DNA from: Laguncularia racemosa
Taxonomy: Eukaryota > Streptophyta > Magnoliopsida > Myrtales > Combretaceae
Direction of reading: 5' to 3'
Length of the DNA stretch: 64,000 nt
NCBI GenBank assembly: GCA_037954665.1
Contig: JBBMOL010000038.1
Span: forward strand, 1,798,001-1,862,000
Numbering within the stretch: the first letter of the stretch is position 1; every line of letters begins with the position of its first letter. This document shows, piece by piece, positions 21,936-33,540 of the stretch. The translations under genes were made by a program, and so were the position numbers. The notes beneath the pieces were generated by a model, which saw only the letters and a program-made list of their open reading frames with translations, ran no database searches and was not told where the DNA came from.

Positions 21936-22766
21936 TCATTTTGCCTTCAAAGCACTTTTAATCTCGCTTGCCTCTCCAATGCCACTCGTGTTTCCCTCTA
22001 ATTCTTTCTTCTCATAACTCACCATTGTGTTTTTGCCACTCTCTTTCACAGTCTCAATTTTCTTTTCTTGTTCACTCTTGTGTTTCCCTCTCTCTCTGAA
22101 CTCTCTAGCAATTCTCAACTGATCCTCACTAGCCTCCCAAGGGTTGAGGGGTGTCAAAATCACTTGTCTCTTGTTCAAAATAAAGGAATACCGATTGTGA
22201 TAACCATCATGAGTGACCTTCCTATCGAACTGCCAAGGTCATCCCAACAATATGTGGCAAGCCTGCATAGGTACCACATCACATAATACCTCATCACGGT
22301 ACTTCCCTATAGAGAAAGAAATCAGTACCCTCTTGGTCACTTTAACCTCCCCACATTCACTCAACCACTGTAACTTATAAGGCTGTTCATGCTTCACAGT
22401 TTTCAGGTTCAGTTTATCAACCAATAATGTGCTAGCAACATTTGTACAGCTACCACTATCAATAATCAAACTACATACCTTGTTATTCACATGGCATCTA
22501 CTGTGAAAAATATGCTCTCGCTGCACTTTATCTCCCTCATCCTTAAGTTGAGTATTAAGAACCCGCCTGGTAACAAGCATCTCTCCCTTTACAGGCCCTT
22601 CTACATCCACATCACTACAATCTTCCAATGGGGCCATGTCATCATCATCCCTTAAACTCACACTCTCCACTTCTCCACTCTCCATAAGGATCATCGCCTT
22701 AGTGTTTGGATACTGTGATGCAATATGCCCAAATCCCTGGCACCTGAAACACTTAATATCACGCAA
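21936..22766 (-). pseudogene. CCHC knuckle and protease of element C
   Basis: The knuckle CFRCQGFGHIASQYPN has C-X2-C-X4-H, but the fourth metal ligand is Tyr instead of the usual Cys. An acidic linker (RDDDDMAPLEDCSDVDVEG) precedes the protease: HIFHSRCHVNNKVCS, catalytic IIDSGSCTNVAS, DKLNLKTVKHEQPYKL, ISFSIGKYRDEVLCDVVPM and HILLG. A TGA or TAG then separates PWQFDRKVTHDGYHNRYSF and a charged K/E-rich segment before RT. Confidence 0.85.
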
Positions 22767-22949
22767 TCTAGAAGTAGATTTGGTTTCAGTGTTACCTTTC
22801 GAATAGGATGCTGGTGCCTTAGCCTTCTCTTCCTCCTTAGTTTTCGGTGGTGGTTTGTTATTCCTCCAATTCGACTTCCATAAAGAACTAGAAGTTGAAT
22901 TATACCTGGAAGAACTTGAAACTGGGTGATACCTTGAAGTACTTTTTCC

Positions 22950-23753
22950 CTTTAGCTACTTCTCAACCTTGATCGCCTTATGCAATAATTCCTCAATATC
23001 TACATAATGTTGTAGATCAACAATATCAGTGATCTCCCTATTCAATCCACCAATGAACCCAGCCATTATAGCTTCATCATCCTCCTCCACCTTAGCTCTA
23101 ATCATGGCTATTTCCATCTCCTTATAATAGTCCTCTACACTTTTGGACCCTTGTGTCAGACCCTGCAACTTCCTATGCAAATCCCTATAATAGTGATTAG
23201 GAATGAACCTCTTCTACATAATAGTTTTCATCTCCCCCCAAGTGCTAACAGGCTCCTCTTCATACCATCTCCTATTCCTAACTAGTTGATCCCACCATAC
23301 ACTTGCATAGTCAGTGAACTCAACTGCTGCAAGTTTAATCTTCTTGTCCTCTGAATAGTTATGGCACTAAAAAATGTGATCAACCTTTTGCTCCCATTCC
23401 AAGTATAATTCTGGGTCATTCTTCCCTTGAAATGAAGGTATTTTCATCTTTATGCTACGCAAGTTACTATCTCTCCTTTGGGTATTTTCTCTCCCCATCA
23501 CAAAATTATACTCTCCTAATTCAGTGTCCTCTCCCTCTTCTATTCTCACTCCCCTCCTTGGAAGCCTCCCAATTCTTCGCCCTATAGAAGTACTACCCGT
23601 GGGCTCCCTACCTCGCTCAATCTTATCCATCCTTACATGGATTTGCTCCAGTTCACCACTCAGTATTCTTTTCATCTCACCCATTAAACAATCAAACATC
23701 ATTTTATTATCTACTTCTCCCTTCTCTCCACCAATTGGACTTTGATCAGACAT
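22950..23753 (-). pseudogene. Gag of element C
   Basis: Starts MSDQSPIGGEKGEVD at 23753. A helical region (LMGEMKRILSGELEQIHVRM) is followed by the retrotransposon gag core: KIPSFQGKNDPELYLEWE, a stop, then YSEDKKIKLAAVEF and ASVWWDQLV, then HRKLQGLTQGSKSVEDYYKE, EDDEAIMAGFIGGLNREI and LLHKAIKVEK. This is the particle-forming capsid protein. Interrupted by TAG or TAA at about 23366, 23181 and 22953 but without frameshift. Confidence 0.88.
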
Positions 23754-24354
23754 ATCGCTGCAACAGAAAAGGTTAGTAATAACAAATTAAGAAGGCCTCA
23801 CAATTTACTCCCTCACCAGTTTACACTCAAAGGTGTGTATACACTCGTGTATGTCACAATTTGATTTTTCACGATAAAAGTCTCACCAATCTACTCTCCT
23901 TTGCAAATCCTTGCTCAAGAACTAACTCAATGAGTTTTTTTCTCCAAAATAAACCATTAAAATAAATCAACCAACAACTCAGAATTCCAACAACACGAGA
24001 ATACGACGACTCAATGAATAACTACGATTGACCAATATGGGATATAGGGAATTTTGATAGGAAACAATGAACTCGAACAATTAAACAAACAAACTAAAAT
24101 ATAAACTGGAATTTTTTTTTATACAAATTTTTTGTTCTTTTTTTTTTTTGGTGAAATTTACCGACTAACTAATTCAAGACAATGGAATTGCCTTTGGGAT
24201 TCGGCAATTGGAATTTGCCATCGTTGAAACAAAACAGTAATTCCATGAACCACAACAACACAATTTTTTTTTTTAAACTACGATAGAAAATTTATGCAAT
24301 CAATTAAACAAAAATATTAACAAGGATAGAGATTACCCAATTCAATGAGCCTTA

Positions 24355-24366
24355 GCTCTGATACCA
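24355..24366 (-). other. Primer-binding site of element C
   Basis: The minus strand reads TGGTATCAGAGC, the exact complement of the Met-tRNA 3' end, two bases from the 5' LTR at 24369. Confidence 0.9.
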
Positions 24367-24368
24367 AA

Positions 24369-25111
24369 TGACACGAACCCTAGATATCGATCTAAGACCC
24401 AACGTTCAAGAAGGATTCAAACCCGAGAATCGAAATTGAATCGAAAACGAAACGAAACCCGACACCAATCAAACCCGTCGATTAGAACCTAAGCTATCCA
24501 GATTGATTTTCCCAAGCATTTAGGATGAAGAAATTGAAGGAAGTTCTATAGCAAGAACTAAAGAAGAGAGGATTCTCTCAAGGAAATTTTTACTGAAATT
24601 GATAAAGTGTCCTTTCAAATGACAAAACAAGGAATTATATTCGGAAAAAAAAAAAAACACATAAGCTGGCGGCCTAAATGCATATATGGCCGGCTTTGAA
24701 ATAACGGAAGAAAACAAAAAGACGTTCTACGGATATCTAGGCCGGCACTATGTCGGCAGTGCAGATTCTAAGGCCGGCAGCCTTAACCCACCGGCGTTGC
24801 TTCCTTCAAGGCTAGCCAAGAAGGCCGGCTTCTCCTTTGCCTCTAGGTCGGCGACCTTCCCTTTGCTGAAGGTTGTCGTTCCATCGTTGATGGCCTCCAC
24901 TTCATCCGTGCTTTGATATATTATGTTTACTAGCTTGGGACTTGAATTAGACTTGTGTTAACCCGCTTCTTGCTCTTGGAGTTCCATAACTAATCCTTGC
25001 AAGGCTTCTCCCACTCGCTTAGCTCTAGCTCTTGTCATTGGACCTCCAATACCATGTAGTAGGTCATTAGACTTTGGCTCATGAACCCTTGATGCTACTT
25101 GATCCCCATCA
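24369..25111 (-). repeat. 5' LTR of element C
   Basis: TGACACGAACC to TGATCCCCATCA, paired with 18496-19237. GGCCGGC-like motifs repeat at 24660-24860. The CCTAG duplication follows at 25112. Confidence 0.92.
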
Positions 25112-26284
25112 CCTAGGCTCGTCACCCAAGTTAACAAACGTTATCCCCTCAATTGAGAGCGTTCCTACGAGCTTAATTACTCGAGTTACAGGACCCTCTC
25201 AACTCTTTCCTTTATGGTATTTCATCTTGTTACGGTAATTTCCTCGGTCGGCCGATCCCAAGCCAAACGACCTTAGGTGACCAGGTTTTAAAGGGACCCC
25301 ATCGAATCTCTATTACCTTAACTTATTGTTTCGACTAGTTAGTAGCGGAGTCAAACTTCACTCTTCTAAGGGACCAAAGCCTGCCCATTATAACCAATCA
25401 TTTATTTTCAAGTATAACATGCTTTCATTAAATTATTACTTTAAAGAGATCTTCTAAGAAGGATCACCAAGTGAATCATTTCATTTGCCCTTTCATAAAA
25501 GATTAAATGGCTCTCAAGATCTTTGAAACAAGGATATACCTCTTAGTAAGCTTAGAAATAGAACCAATTAACATTTTACAGAGGACCTTTGTTTGATCCT
25601 AACTCTAAATTCCATCGCTAAATAACGAGTAAACTTGTTTCACATCAATTATATCCCATAACTTTGACTAAGTATCAATGTTCCAAAGAAGACAAAGGTA
25701 ACATGCACAACACTCTTTTAGAGGAATTCATTCACTAAATGCTAAAATACTACGTAATTTGCAATCATGATTTCAAAATTCGATTATCAAGTAAAAAAAA
25801 AAAAAAATAGGGAAAAATTTTGAATGACTCATACAATTCAGCACAACCCTTATCAAATTTCTTTAGTATCCCCTAAATTTCTTTAGTATCCCCTTCCCCA
25901 CACTTAGATTGAGACATTGTCCCTAATTTCTTTATCATTCAAGAACACAATGGGAAATAAAGAGATAAAAAGAAAAAATAAAAAGAAAAGGAACTGAGAC
26001 TCCCGGGATTAAACAAGTGACGGACCAATTGCATAGTTAGTGGAATGTCGATCATCTATATCAATGAAGCTCACCAAGGAAAGTTATGGGACCATTTCCA
26101 TTCGTAGGATAGCACCTAGATCAGCAAAGTTCAACACAACAAAAACGAAAGGTAAAAGAGTAAATAGAGATCAGTCATTATTATAGTCATCCAGCAAAGA
26201 AGAATCTAGCTCAAGAGAAAGAGCTCCTCGAATATGCAAAATAAAATAGTTAACTTAAAGTCATCCATCATTCCGAACTAGTCT
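25112..26284 (-). other. Noncoding 3' region of the Athila element (right part)
   Basis: Begins with the right CCTAG copy. No frame above background; A-runs near 25795, and a short duplicated phrase (AAATTTCTTTAGTATCCCC, twice) at about 25856-25894, followed by a CCCCACACTTAGATTGAG segment. Confidence 0.5.
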
Positions 26285-27720
26285 CCTTATCTTCATTAGT
26301 CCCATCATCATCATCATCTTCATTCTCGTCTGCTTCATCCTCTTCATCATCACTTTCCTAACCCTGGGCAATGATCAGTTCCACTTCCTCAGTGGTTTCC
26401 TCTGTATCTTCTTCACTTTCTCCCTCATTTTCCTTGTCTTTATCACCGCTGGCCTCAACTTCCTCTTGAACTTCGGAGGAAGAGGCATAAGTGGGCAAAC
26501 TGGCTTGCCCCGTTGGGAAGCACTTAGCCAGCGACTGGAAAGCGTAAACTACAATTTTTTTAAATTTTCTTCCTTTCTTTTTCAACCCCTGTAGTTGAAC
26601 TTTCATCTCACCTTGGGTCTTCTCAATGGATGCCAAGCGGTCAAGTGCCCGCTCCGATGTGGGAATAGAAGACTCACCAGGTGAAGACAAGGAAGTAGCA
26701 GCCTTGGAGGATTGTGAAGAAGGATGTGACCTGCTAGAAGTGTGGGAAGTTCTTGTGATTTTTTTCATTCCCCACTTAGCAAACGACCCATCAGAGATTC
26801 TTTCCTGATTGCACTTGATGGCCTTTGGCCTAGGGTCTTAGAAAATGTCCATGCTTTTCAGCAAATGAATGATGAAGCTGTCGCAGTAAATCCCCTTAGA
26901 TCGAAAGTCATGGGCCTGTCTCCATATATAAAAGGCCAACTCCAGCCTGATATTAATTTGATACCCATGAGAGATGCTGTAAAGATAAAAGATTTCAAAG
27001 TTATTGACAACTCCCTTACTGCTTTTTTGGGCTTCAATTGTGTTTGTCAAGAGCTAATGACAAACTTTGAGGCAATCATCCTTAATTAGAGAAGCCTTGG
27101 AGTTGGATGGAAAGTACTCGTGATTCGGGTCTCCGGTCAACTCCTCCCAACATACTTGAGCGTCAACGTTGGGAGGCCAACTGCAATGTAAACCCCAAAA
27201 CTTAGGTGTCCGGGTAAAAGCTTCGATGTAGAATCCCATTAGAGAACAGAACTGGCAGATAGTAAGGTTGTGCTGTTGCTCGTACACTTCAAAACTGAAG
27301 GAGTTGTCCTAACCTTTTTCAATTTTTGTCTTCTGTATCTGCATAGTGGATAGGAACTCAAGAGTAACATCCCTATACGTTGGTTCTTGAATGGTGAATA
27401 GGACCTCCCATGGTCTGGTGGTAAGGATCTCCTTGATTGGTTGAACTAATTCATACCCTTCCAGCATGCCCCTAATCCAAATATTGATGTGCACCAAACA
27501 GTTTCTATGAGAGAATTTCAAACCACTTCTTGCTCCATGGCTCATCCGCAACTCTTCGGGGGGGGGGGGGGGGTGGAGCGGAGGATGAAGTGGCACCATC
27601 CTGCTTCCGCTTAGCAGGGGTGGTCTTCTTCTTCTTAGTAAACTTCGGTTTAACTGCACAAGTCTTCTTGCCTATCTTGAGTCCTTGAAAAGGAAGAAAT
27701 TGATGGTGTGGAAAGAACAA
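26285..27720 (-). pseudogene. Athila env-position ORF
   Basis: A degenerate ORF between integrase and the LTR. The N-terminal part is basic (KPKFTKKKKTTPAKRK) and then proline-rich, encoded by a 16-base G run on the plus strand (27558-27573) where the frame changes. The middle has EPTYRDVTLEFLST and LMGFYIEAFTRTPKFWGLH with SWPPNVDAQVCWEELTG, the wording of the Athila ORF-1 family. The end is Ser-rich, then a coiled-coil-like LDRLASIEKTQGEMKVQLQG and a long Glu/Asp tail. In Athila elements this position is called env-like, but no signal peptide or clear membrane segment is visible here, so envelope function is not supported. Confidence 0.7.
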
Positions 27721-28425
27721 CCACGGTGTGGAGGAGTTGAGTGGGGAAAAAGGAAGTGCACGAATGGAGAAAGGATCGTGTAAATGGTAGAATGAAGTGA
27801 GGATTCCTTTTATAGTACGAGGAGAAAAATTAGATACACGACCAAATACACGGTCGTGTACTTTGGATCATATATCTTGAGTGAGGCGCTGTGGTTCAGG
27901 TACATGATCTTGTATCTCGTTCGTGTTCCGTGGGAGAGCATTCTGTAAGATCAGATACACGATCATGTACACGAGAGTGTACCTTGTTTGTGTATCGAGA
28001 GGGGTGTTCTGTAGGTCAAATACACGACCAGGTACACGAGCATGTACCTTGTTCGTGTATCTCTGATATATACTCAATGAGCATATTTTGAAGTGCATGG
28101 GAGGGCACACCATGACGTATTCTCCTTTTATATTGCAAAGTCAATTGAAACACCCTTTGGTATGTGTGAGAAACTGGATACACCACTAGTGTACCCGGTT
28201 GTGCAGATCAAAGTACATACCTCTCATCACTTCATTTTGCACTCCCTTGAAAAGGTCTTCCATCTTGAATTTTCCCACACTTAGAGCTTAAAAGAAGCTC
28301 TATTAAGGTGACTTTCATAGAATCCAAACTTAGTTAGCCCCTTTGTAGCTTGCTGTCCTGCAAAAGTTACTCTAAAACAACGGGTGATAATAAAGAAAGT
28401 AAAGAGTAAGGAAGAAAACTTACCT
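27721..28425 (-). other. Spacer with palindromic repeats in the Athila element
   Basis: Noncoding. At 27830-28070 about three units of roughly 65 bases carry GATACACGA, GTACACGAG and TTCGTGTATC arms that can pair within and between units. The plus frame at 27891-28091 only reflects this repeat. It ends near TTTTCCCACACTTAGAGC at 28271. Confidence 0.6.
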
Positions 28426-28429
28426 AGGC

Positions 28430-29300
28430 AACATGGGTTACCTCCCAAGAAGTGTTGTTGTTTAACATCGTTGGCTCGACGTAATGAACCGGTGGAGCTC
28501 GAATGGAGATGAGAATGAGGTTGAGCTCCTCTTTTTCTTCCAAAACTGTTTTGTCCCCCAAGTAATGCTTAAGCCTTTGGCCATTTACCTTGAAAATGCC
28601 TTTCTCCGGGTGTTCCAACTCAACTGTGCCGTAGGGAAAGACCCTTTTTACCTAGAATGGACCGGACCATCTTGATTTAAGCTTCCTAAGGAACAATTTC
28701 AACCTAGAGTTGAAAAGTAATACAAAGTCCCCTTCATTAAACTGTCCATTTCGTGGTAGCCGAGCGTTATGAAACTTCTTGGCTTTCTCTTTGTATATAT
28801 ATGAATTGTCATATGCCATGAGCCTCCATTCATCTACTCATTAAGTTGCATCCTTCGATGTGCTCCAGACCGGCTGAGATCTAAATTGGCAGATTTAATC
28901 ACCCAAAATGCTTTGTGCTGAATCTCAACTGGTAAATGGCAAGCTCTCCCATAGAACAATCGATATGGAGTAGTATCAAGGGGGGTTTTGTAAGCTGTCT
29001 GATATGCCCACAAAGCATCATCTAACTTCTCGGCCTAGTCTCGTCTATGGTGAGATATGGACTTCATTAAGATACACTTTAGGTCCCTGTTTGAAACCTC
29101 CACTTGCCCACTAGTTTGGGGGTAATACGACGTAGCAAGACGGTGAGTCACCCCATATCGCTTGAGAATCTTTTCAACTTGCGAATTACAAAAGTGTGTA
29201 CCTCTATCACTTAGGAGTTCCCGTGGACCTCGAATCTACAGAAGAGCTTCTTCAAGAATTTAACCACCCGAGAGTCATTAGTCGACAAGGCTTGTGCTTC
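28430..29300 (-). pseudogene. Integrase C-terminal part of the Athila element
   Basis: Read from 29300: VEAQALSTNDSRVVKFLKK, a frame change, SD-RGTHF (core Asp), then YGVTHRLATSYYPQTSGQVE with V(S)NRDLKCILMKS (Glu in QVE), KLDDALWAYQTAYKTP, YRLFYGRACHLPVEIQHKA and finally FKVNGQRLKHYLGDK. These are the Athila-lineage integrase phrases. The first catalytic Asp and the zinc domain are missing because the copy is cut at about 29300. Confidence 0.82.
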
Positions 29301-29534
29301 TACACGGCAATTGGATTTGCAGATACTTTACCCCGGAATGGAAAATTAGTGTCAACAGCAACGTTATGTACATTTTTGGCAGAATAATGGAAACCAGCGC
29401 TCGGCTTACTATACAATTATATATTCAGAATATAAAAGAATACAAATGCTATGTGGATCTTCCTTGTCAACCTGCAAAACACTGGTCTGCAAGAAATTCC
29501 TTCCGGCTTGTATCGTGTATGAGCAAATGCGAAT
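29301..29534 (-). other. 3' flank and probable 3' UTR of the AAA ATPase gene
   Basis: From the stop codon at 29535-29537 down to the Athila breakpoint. No transposon motif. On the minus strand an A/T-rich stretch at about 29410-29440 could hold the polyadenylation region, but no perfect AATAAA was recognised. Confidence 0.4.
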
Positions 29535-32500
29535 CTAATTAGAGCCAAACTCCTGGTTCCACTGTTCAAGTTCTTCCCACTTACTCTTGTTCAAGCTCGG
29601 TCTGATAACAGTCATGGCCTTCTGGAAGTCTTCATACCTAAGTGGTCTTACCTGGCAGGACAAGTAAATAGTTTCCGTAATTAAATAGCCTCCAATTGAT
29701 AACAAAGAGAATTCTAACAGTCAGTGAAAAGTATCTTGATGTGCATGGCAAGGAACCGCCAAAGAAAATATCACTGATAAAATAGCAACTACTGTTATTT
29801 CTTCAAAGAATAAATGATTTGTTAGAAAGCATAAACAAGATGCTGGGGAAACATTGATGTGAAGTCACACATCAGTTCTGCATAAATTTGGAGCATATTA
29901 TCCTGCCTTTACCAATAGATAAATTTCTTATTTTCTGCAACTTCAAGGCCAGGCAGTTTATTAGCAAGACAATTGGTAAACCACCTATCTAGATGGACTA
30001 CAAACCTGATTGGCCTTTATCTTAAGAATATTTGCTCCAAGCTCCCGTATTGGCATCATGGCAGCTTCTTCGCACAAAGCTTGCAGATCACTCCCAGAAT
30101 ACCCTTTTATATAAGGAAAGCAACTTTAGTTGGGGAACATACGTGGGCTAATTTCACATTTACAACTAAAAAATAGTGGTATTCACCTTCTGTCTCCCTT
30201 GCAAGTCTTTCTAAGTCTCCACCTAAACAATAATACAAGTTAGACTTGGTCAATTAAATAAACACAATAATATTGGCTTCTTAAAACGAGATTGCTCTTT
30301 AAGTATAAATCTATAGATTTATTACTGTAAACGACACATTCTTCCTGATAAGCAGAGAATGATGGCCTAACTCAGATATATGTTAAGCAATAGGTAAAGC
30401 TCCTTAGTCCTTGCAGAAGTATTTCTCCTACTCGTCAAAGCATAAACTCAACTTGGTATATCAAATCACATTCATAAAAACTTGTTGCGGGTTCAATTTA
30501 GCAGAGGTCTATAACCACATCTACAGCCATTCCAAAGGCAAGGACATCACCTCATTTTGGCACAAAAGAATAATTCAACAACTGCGTTTTTCCTTCAGTA
30601 TAAATTTCCACTTCACAATGATAATTTTGTGCTTCAAAGTAGTCCATACTTGACAGCCTATATAAAACACACCTTTGGTGGAACTATAAAGTAGACTATA
30701 ATGTATTGACATAGCACTCCAGTAAGGAACAGAAGACTTCAGGGTCTTCTGAATTTTTATCCCTAAGCTGCAATGACAACTTGCGATTTGGATTTTAAGT
30801 TGCGTCAAAGATGTCCTTACAGTCTAGTCCTTTTATTATAACAGAGTTGGAGGATGAATTATCGAGGACAAATATCCACAACTTTTCAGAAAGAAGCCTC
30901 TCAACAAAAATCCTAGCAATACTTTAAAAGCTGCTTCTTCAACTATGATCACTCTTCACAGTTCAATATGCAAATTTTTAAGTCATTTATTTTGAGGAGC
31001 TATTCTTGAATTTTTAATAGCTCATAGATGGCTTATCTTCCTTCCTTTCAGCCTTTCACATTTGTTTGATCAGCAAAAGATTGCAAGAAATTTAAAGATT
31101 CAGCAAAATAACTTGAATTGGGGCCCTGTTGCTTATTTATTTTACATTATCTACTTAATCGAAAGATTTGTCAATGAGTGCCTAGAATTTCTCTGCTGGA
31201 TTGGCTGAAATGCACTGGAGCAGCTAGCTGGAATTCATGGGTCAGATTGATAGCGACAAGGGCTCTTGGCTTCAATACTATTATCAGTATCAACCCAACC
31301 AGCTTGACATCAACCCTGCCTTCAATGGGGTAGAATTCATTCCATCACCACATTCTACCACACTATATCTGCTACTAGGATCGTCAAAGAGATCCCATCA
31401 ATTTTGTAAAGAAAAGGAGACGACTCCAGTAAAGAAATCAGATTTATGTACATTAAAGGCAATGAATTCAACAGAACATGCAAGTTGCCTGAGCTCTCAT
31501 CTCTTGGCTCCCTAAAGTTGGTTTAGGAAATTTCACTTGTTTTAGTTCTCATACTCTCCATTTTACAAGGTTCAATTTTTCCACTTCTCATGTGTAGAAA
31601 AACCAAGAGAAAACCGAACTAGTTTTTCTTTTGATCTGGTTCTTAATTTTTCTTAAAATAATCAACTGAGTTATTTCAAAACTTTTGTTGGTAACTTTCA
31701 GAGACTTTACAGGTAAGCAACATACTTGGAAAAGTTACATAGGTCACTTACCAAAGGAAAAAAAATACATAGATCTTAATGTTATAAATTTCATATACTA
31801 TAAGAAAGTCTGTATGCGTGCATGTGAGTGAAAGAGAGAGAGAGAGAGAGAGTCATGCAAAAGGAGAAAAATAATGTTGAAAAAGTGAGGACATATAGAA
31901 CATGAAATGCATCTAAAATCTGTTTTTTACAGTAATAAATCGTCCTTACTTGGCAAGGAAAAGGCCTGGCCCTTGAGCTTGGTTTTTAAGAGCATTTTCC
32001 TAACATTTACATCAGGTAGAGGTATGTAGATCCTTTTCACCTGTTCAGTTGCACATTATCATGGGAAATAGCGGTTTAACTGGGTAAAAATATATAAATA
32101 TGAGGAAGGGAGTTCATGCAAAGAATTGATAAGCCCATGTAAAAGAAAGATTCGTGTACAAGCATGCATATTGATAACCTCCAGAAATTTCACAAAAGTA
32201 TACCACCATTTGAAGTGATCTTTTGTGGTTAACATATCTTCCTCTGATTTGTTATTCAATTCCCATACAAAAATACCATGAAAAGGAAAAATGAAAAAGA
32301 TTAAAAAAAAAAAAACAGTGGATTTTAAGTTAGAATGATGTAATAGTAGAAAAGACTTTTCCAGTTAAATCACAGGGAAAAATATCTTTTAATTATTTAC
32401 CCCAAAAAAATATTTTTTAATACTTCCGGTTGAATCAGGGAAAACTATCCTTAATTATTTATCCAAAAAAAAAAAACTATTTGAAGGGTAATTCAAGGAG

Positions 32501-32951
32501 CTGTACTATGCTACCACTCAACAACCACATAAAGCTCAAAATTTCAAAGAATCATTTTTTTTTTTTGGGTAATTAAGTTACCCTTTCTTGAAACAATATG
32601 GCTGAATCCATCATGGGGCCTTCATGTGGAAGTGCCAAGAAATTACCAATGAAGAGAAAAAGCGACAGTAGACAGCTAGTGGTGCAGTATCTATAAATCA
32701 AAATAACATCATGCAATTTTGGATCAAGCACAGTAGCAACTCTTCACTTTGAATAATGATGCTTCACAATTTTTAAAGAGGAAAGAATAGCAGAACCATG
32801 AACTCAGAAAAAATTCATTCAGAGTGACCCTTTCAGAAAGCTTCCTTTCAAGAATAACAAAACCCCGATAAAGTTGCAAAAGATTCAACTAATTCACTTA
32901 CCAGTCTCCTCAGAACTGCATCATCCAATTCTTGCGGTTTGTTAGTGGCAC
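29535..32951 (-). CDS. Spastin-like AAA ATPase, last five exons
   Basis: Coding exons on the minus strand: 32902-32951, 31950-32040, 30187-30222, 30006-30103 and 29535-29651 (392 bases, the last 130 codons). They join in phase with GT donors and AG acceptors. Residues in order: (G)ATNKPQELDDAVLRRL, the AAA sensor-1 and arginine region; VKRIYIPLPDVNVRKMLL; KLKGQAFSLPSGDLERLA; ETEGYSGSDLQALCEEAAMM, the sensor-2 region; then DFQKAMTVIRPSLNKSKWEE and EQWNQEFGSN, the Vps4-type C-terminal helix. This wording is that of plant spastin/fidgetin-like ATPases, which remodel or sever microtubules or related assemblies. No stops or shifts occur. Walker A and B exons are not in the window up to 33540. Confidence 0.9.
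31830..31852. repeat. (AG)n microsatellite
   Basis: About eleven GA units within the 1.2-kb intron-side sequence next to the exon at 31950. Confidence 0.9.
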
Positions 32952-33540
32952 CTGCGTTGATATAAAACCAATAAGAACACAGATATCGAGCATAACACAG
33001 AATTGGATTTCGTGCATGTCTGTGCATGTGTAAATTCACAAACATTCCAAAATGATATGTCTGCATTTGTGGGACATGCTTGCATATACATGAATATACT
33101 GGCTGATGAGCAGCAGTTTCCATTCACTGATTTACTGTATAATTAAAAGTTTTTATGTATCTTAGGAAGAAACCCTAAGAGTAAATTTGAAAAAGGACAA
33201 TTCTCAAAGAAACATAAGATCTACACTAACAGAAGTATCTTGAGCTAAGTTGAATTAAAATAAGTGTTTATGTACTGGACAGAACCACATTTCTCAAAAA
33301 GCAAAATGGGAGACTTCTCAGATTGAATTGGGTGGCAATGGAGTTAATTAAAGAATAATTACCATCTTGCACCGTAAAAGAAAGAGATGCAGTCAATCAA
33401 AGTGGGTTGGAATTGCTTGCAAATAAGCATGGGGAAACAGTGAAAAATCTATTGAGAGAGCCAACTTGATATATGCCTTGGGTTCTTGTGTTCTTTAATA
33501 AGCAGTTCAAATCTTGAATCTCCTTTTGATTTTCTTGAAT
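32952..33540 (-). other. Start of the next upstream intron of the AAA ATPase gene
   Basis: The acceptor CTGCAG|G is at 32952-32953 (plus CT). No sequence for the expected Walker B or DGV.SNP exon is found before copia sequence begins at about 33540, so the intron is longer than 580 bases and may extend through the transposon nest. Confidence 0.5.

Larger units (their letters stand above)
18496..25111 (-). mobile_element. Ty3/gypsy element C, complete, with perfect TSD
   Basis: LTRs 18496-19237 and 24369-25111 (742 and 743 bases) enclose gag-protease-RT-RNase H-integrase on the minus strand. CCTAG occurs on both sides (18491-18495, 25112-25116). A primer site and a polypurine tract are in place. 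The gag-pol frame from 23753 to 18874 stays in one phase except for a single shift near 20500, with roughly ten nonsense codons. LTR mismatches seen in the first about 170 bases are all transitions. It is the best-preserved retroelement in the window. Confidence 0.93.
16432..29300 (-). mobile_element. Athila-type Ty3/gypsy element, truncated in pol, split by element C
   Basis: In minus-strand order: integrase (about 29300-28430), spacer with palindromic minisatellite, env-position ORF (27720-26285), long 3' noncoding region (26280-25112 and 18495-17965) and a 1.5-kb LTR (17964-16432). This order, the long LTR and the integrase wording match the Athila lineage. The upstream part (LTR, gag, RT) is missing: the right end stops within integrase at about 29300, next to the 3' flank of the AAA ATPase gene. 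No polypurine tract was seen beside the LTR, so the LTR could be a separate solo copy. Confidence 0.65.

Noticed and set aside
27830..28080. Possible CRISPR-like repeat-spacer pattern
   Set aside because: The units are directly adjacent imperfect palindromic minisatellites without unique spacers, in plant DNA.
31237..31515. 92-codon plus frame inside the AAA ATPase intron
   Set aside because: No recognisable motif, and it lies antisense in an intron; kept only as a note because its composition is not obviously repetitive.
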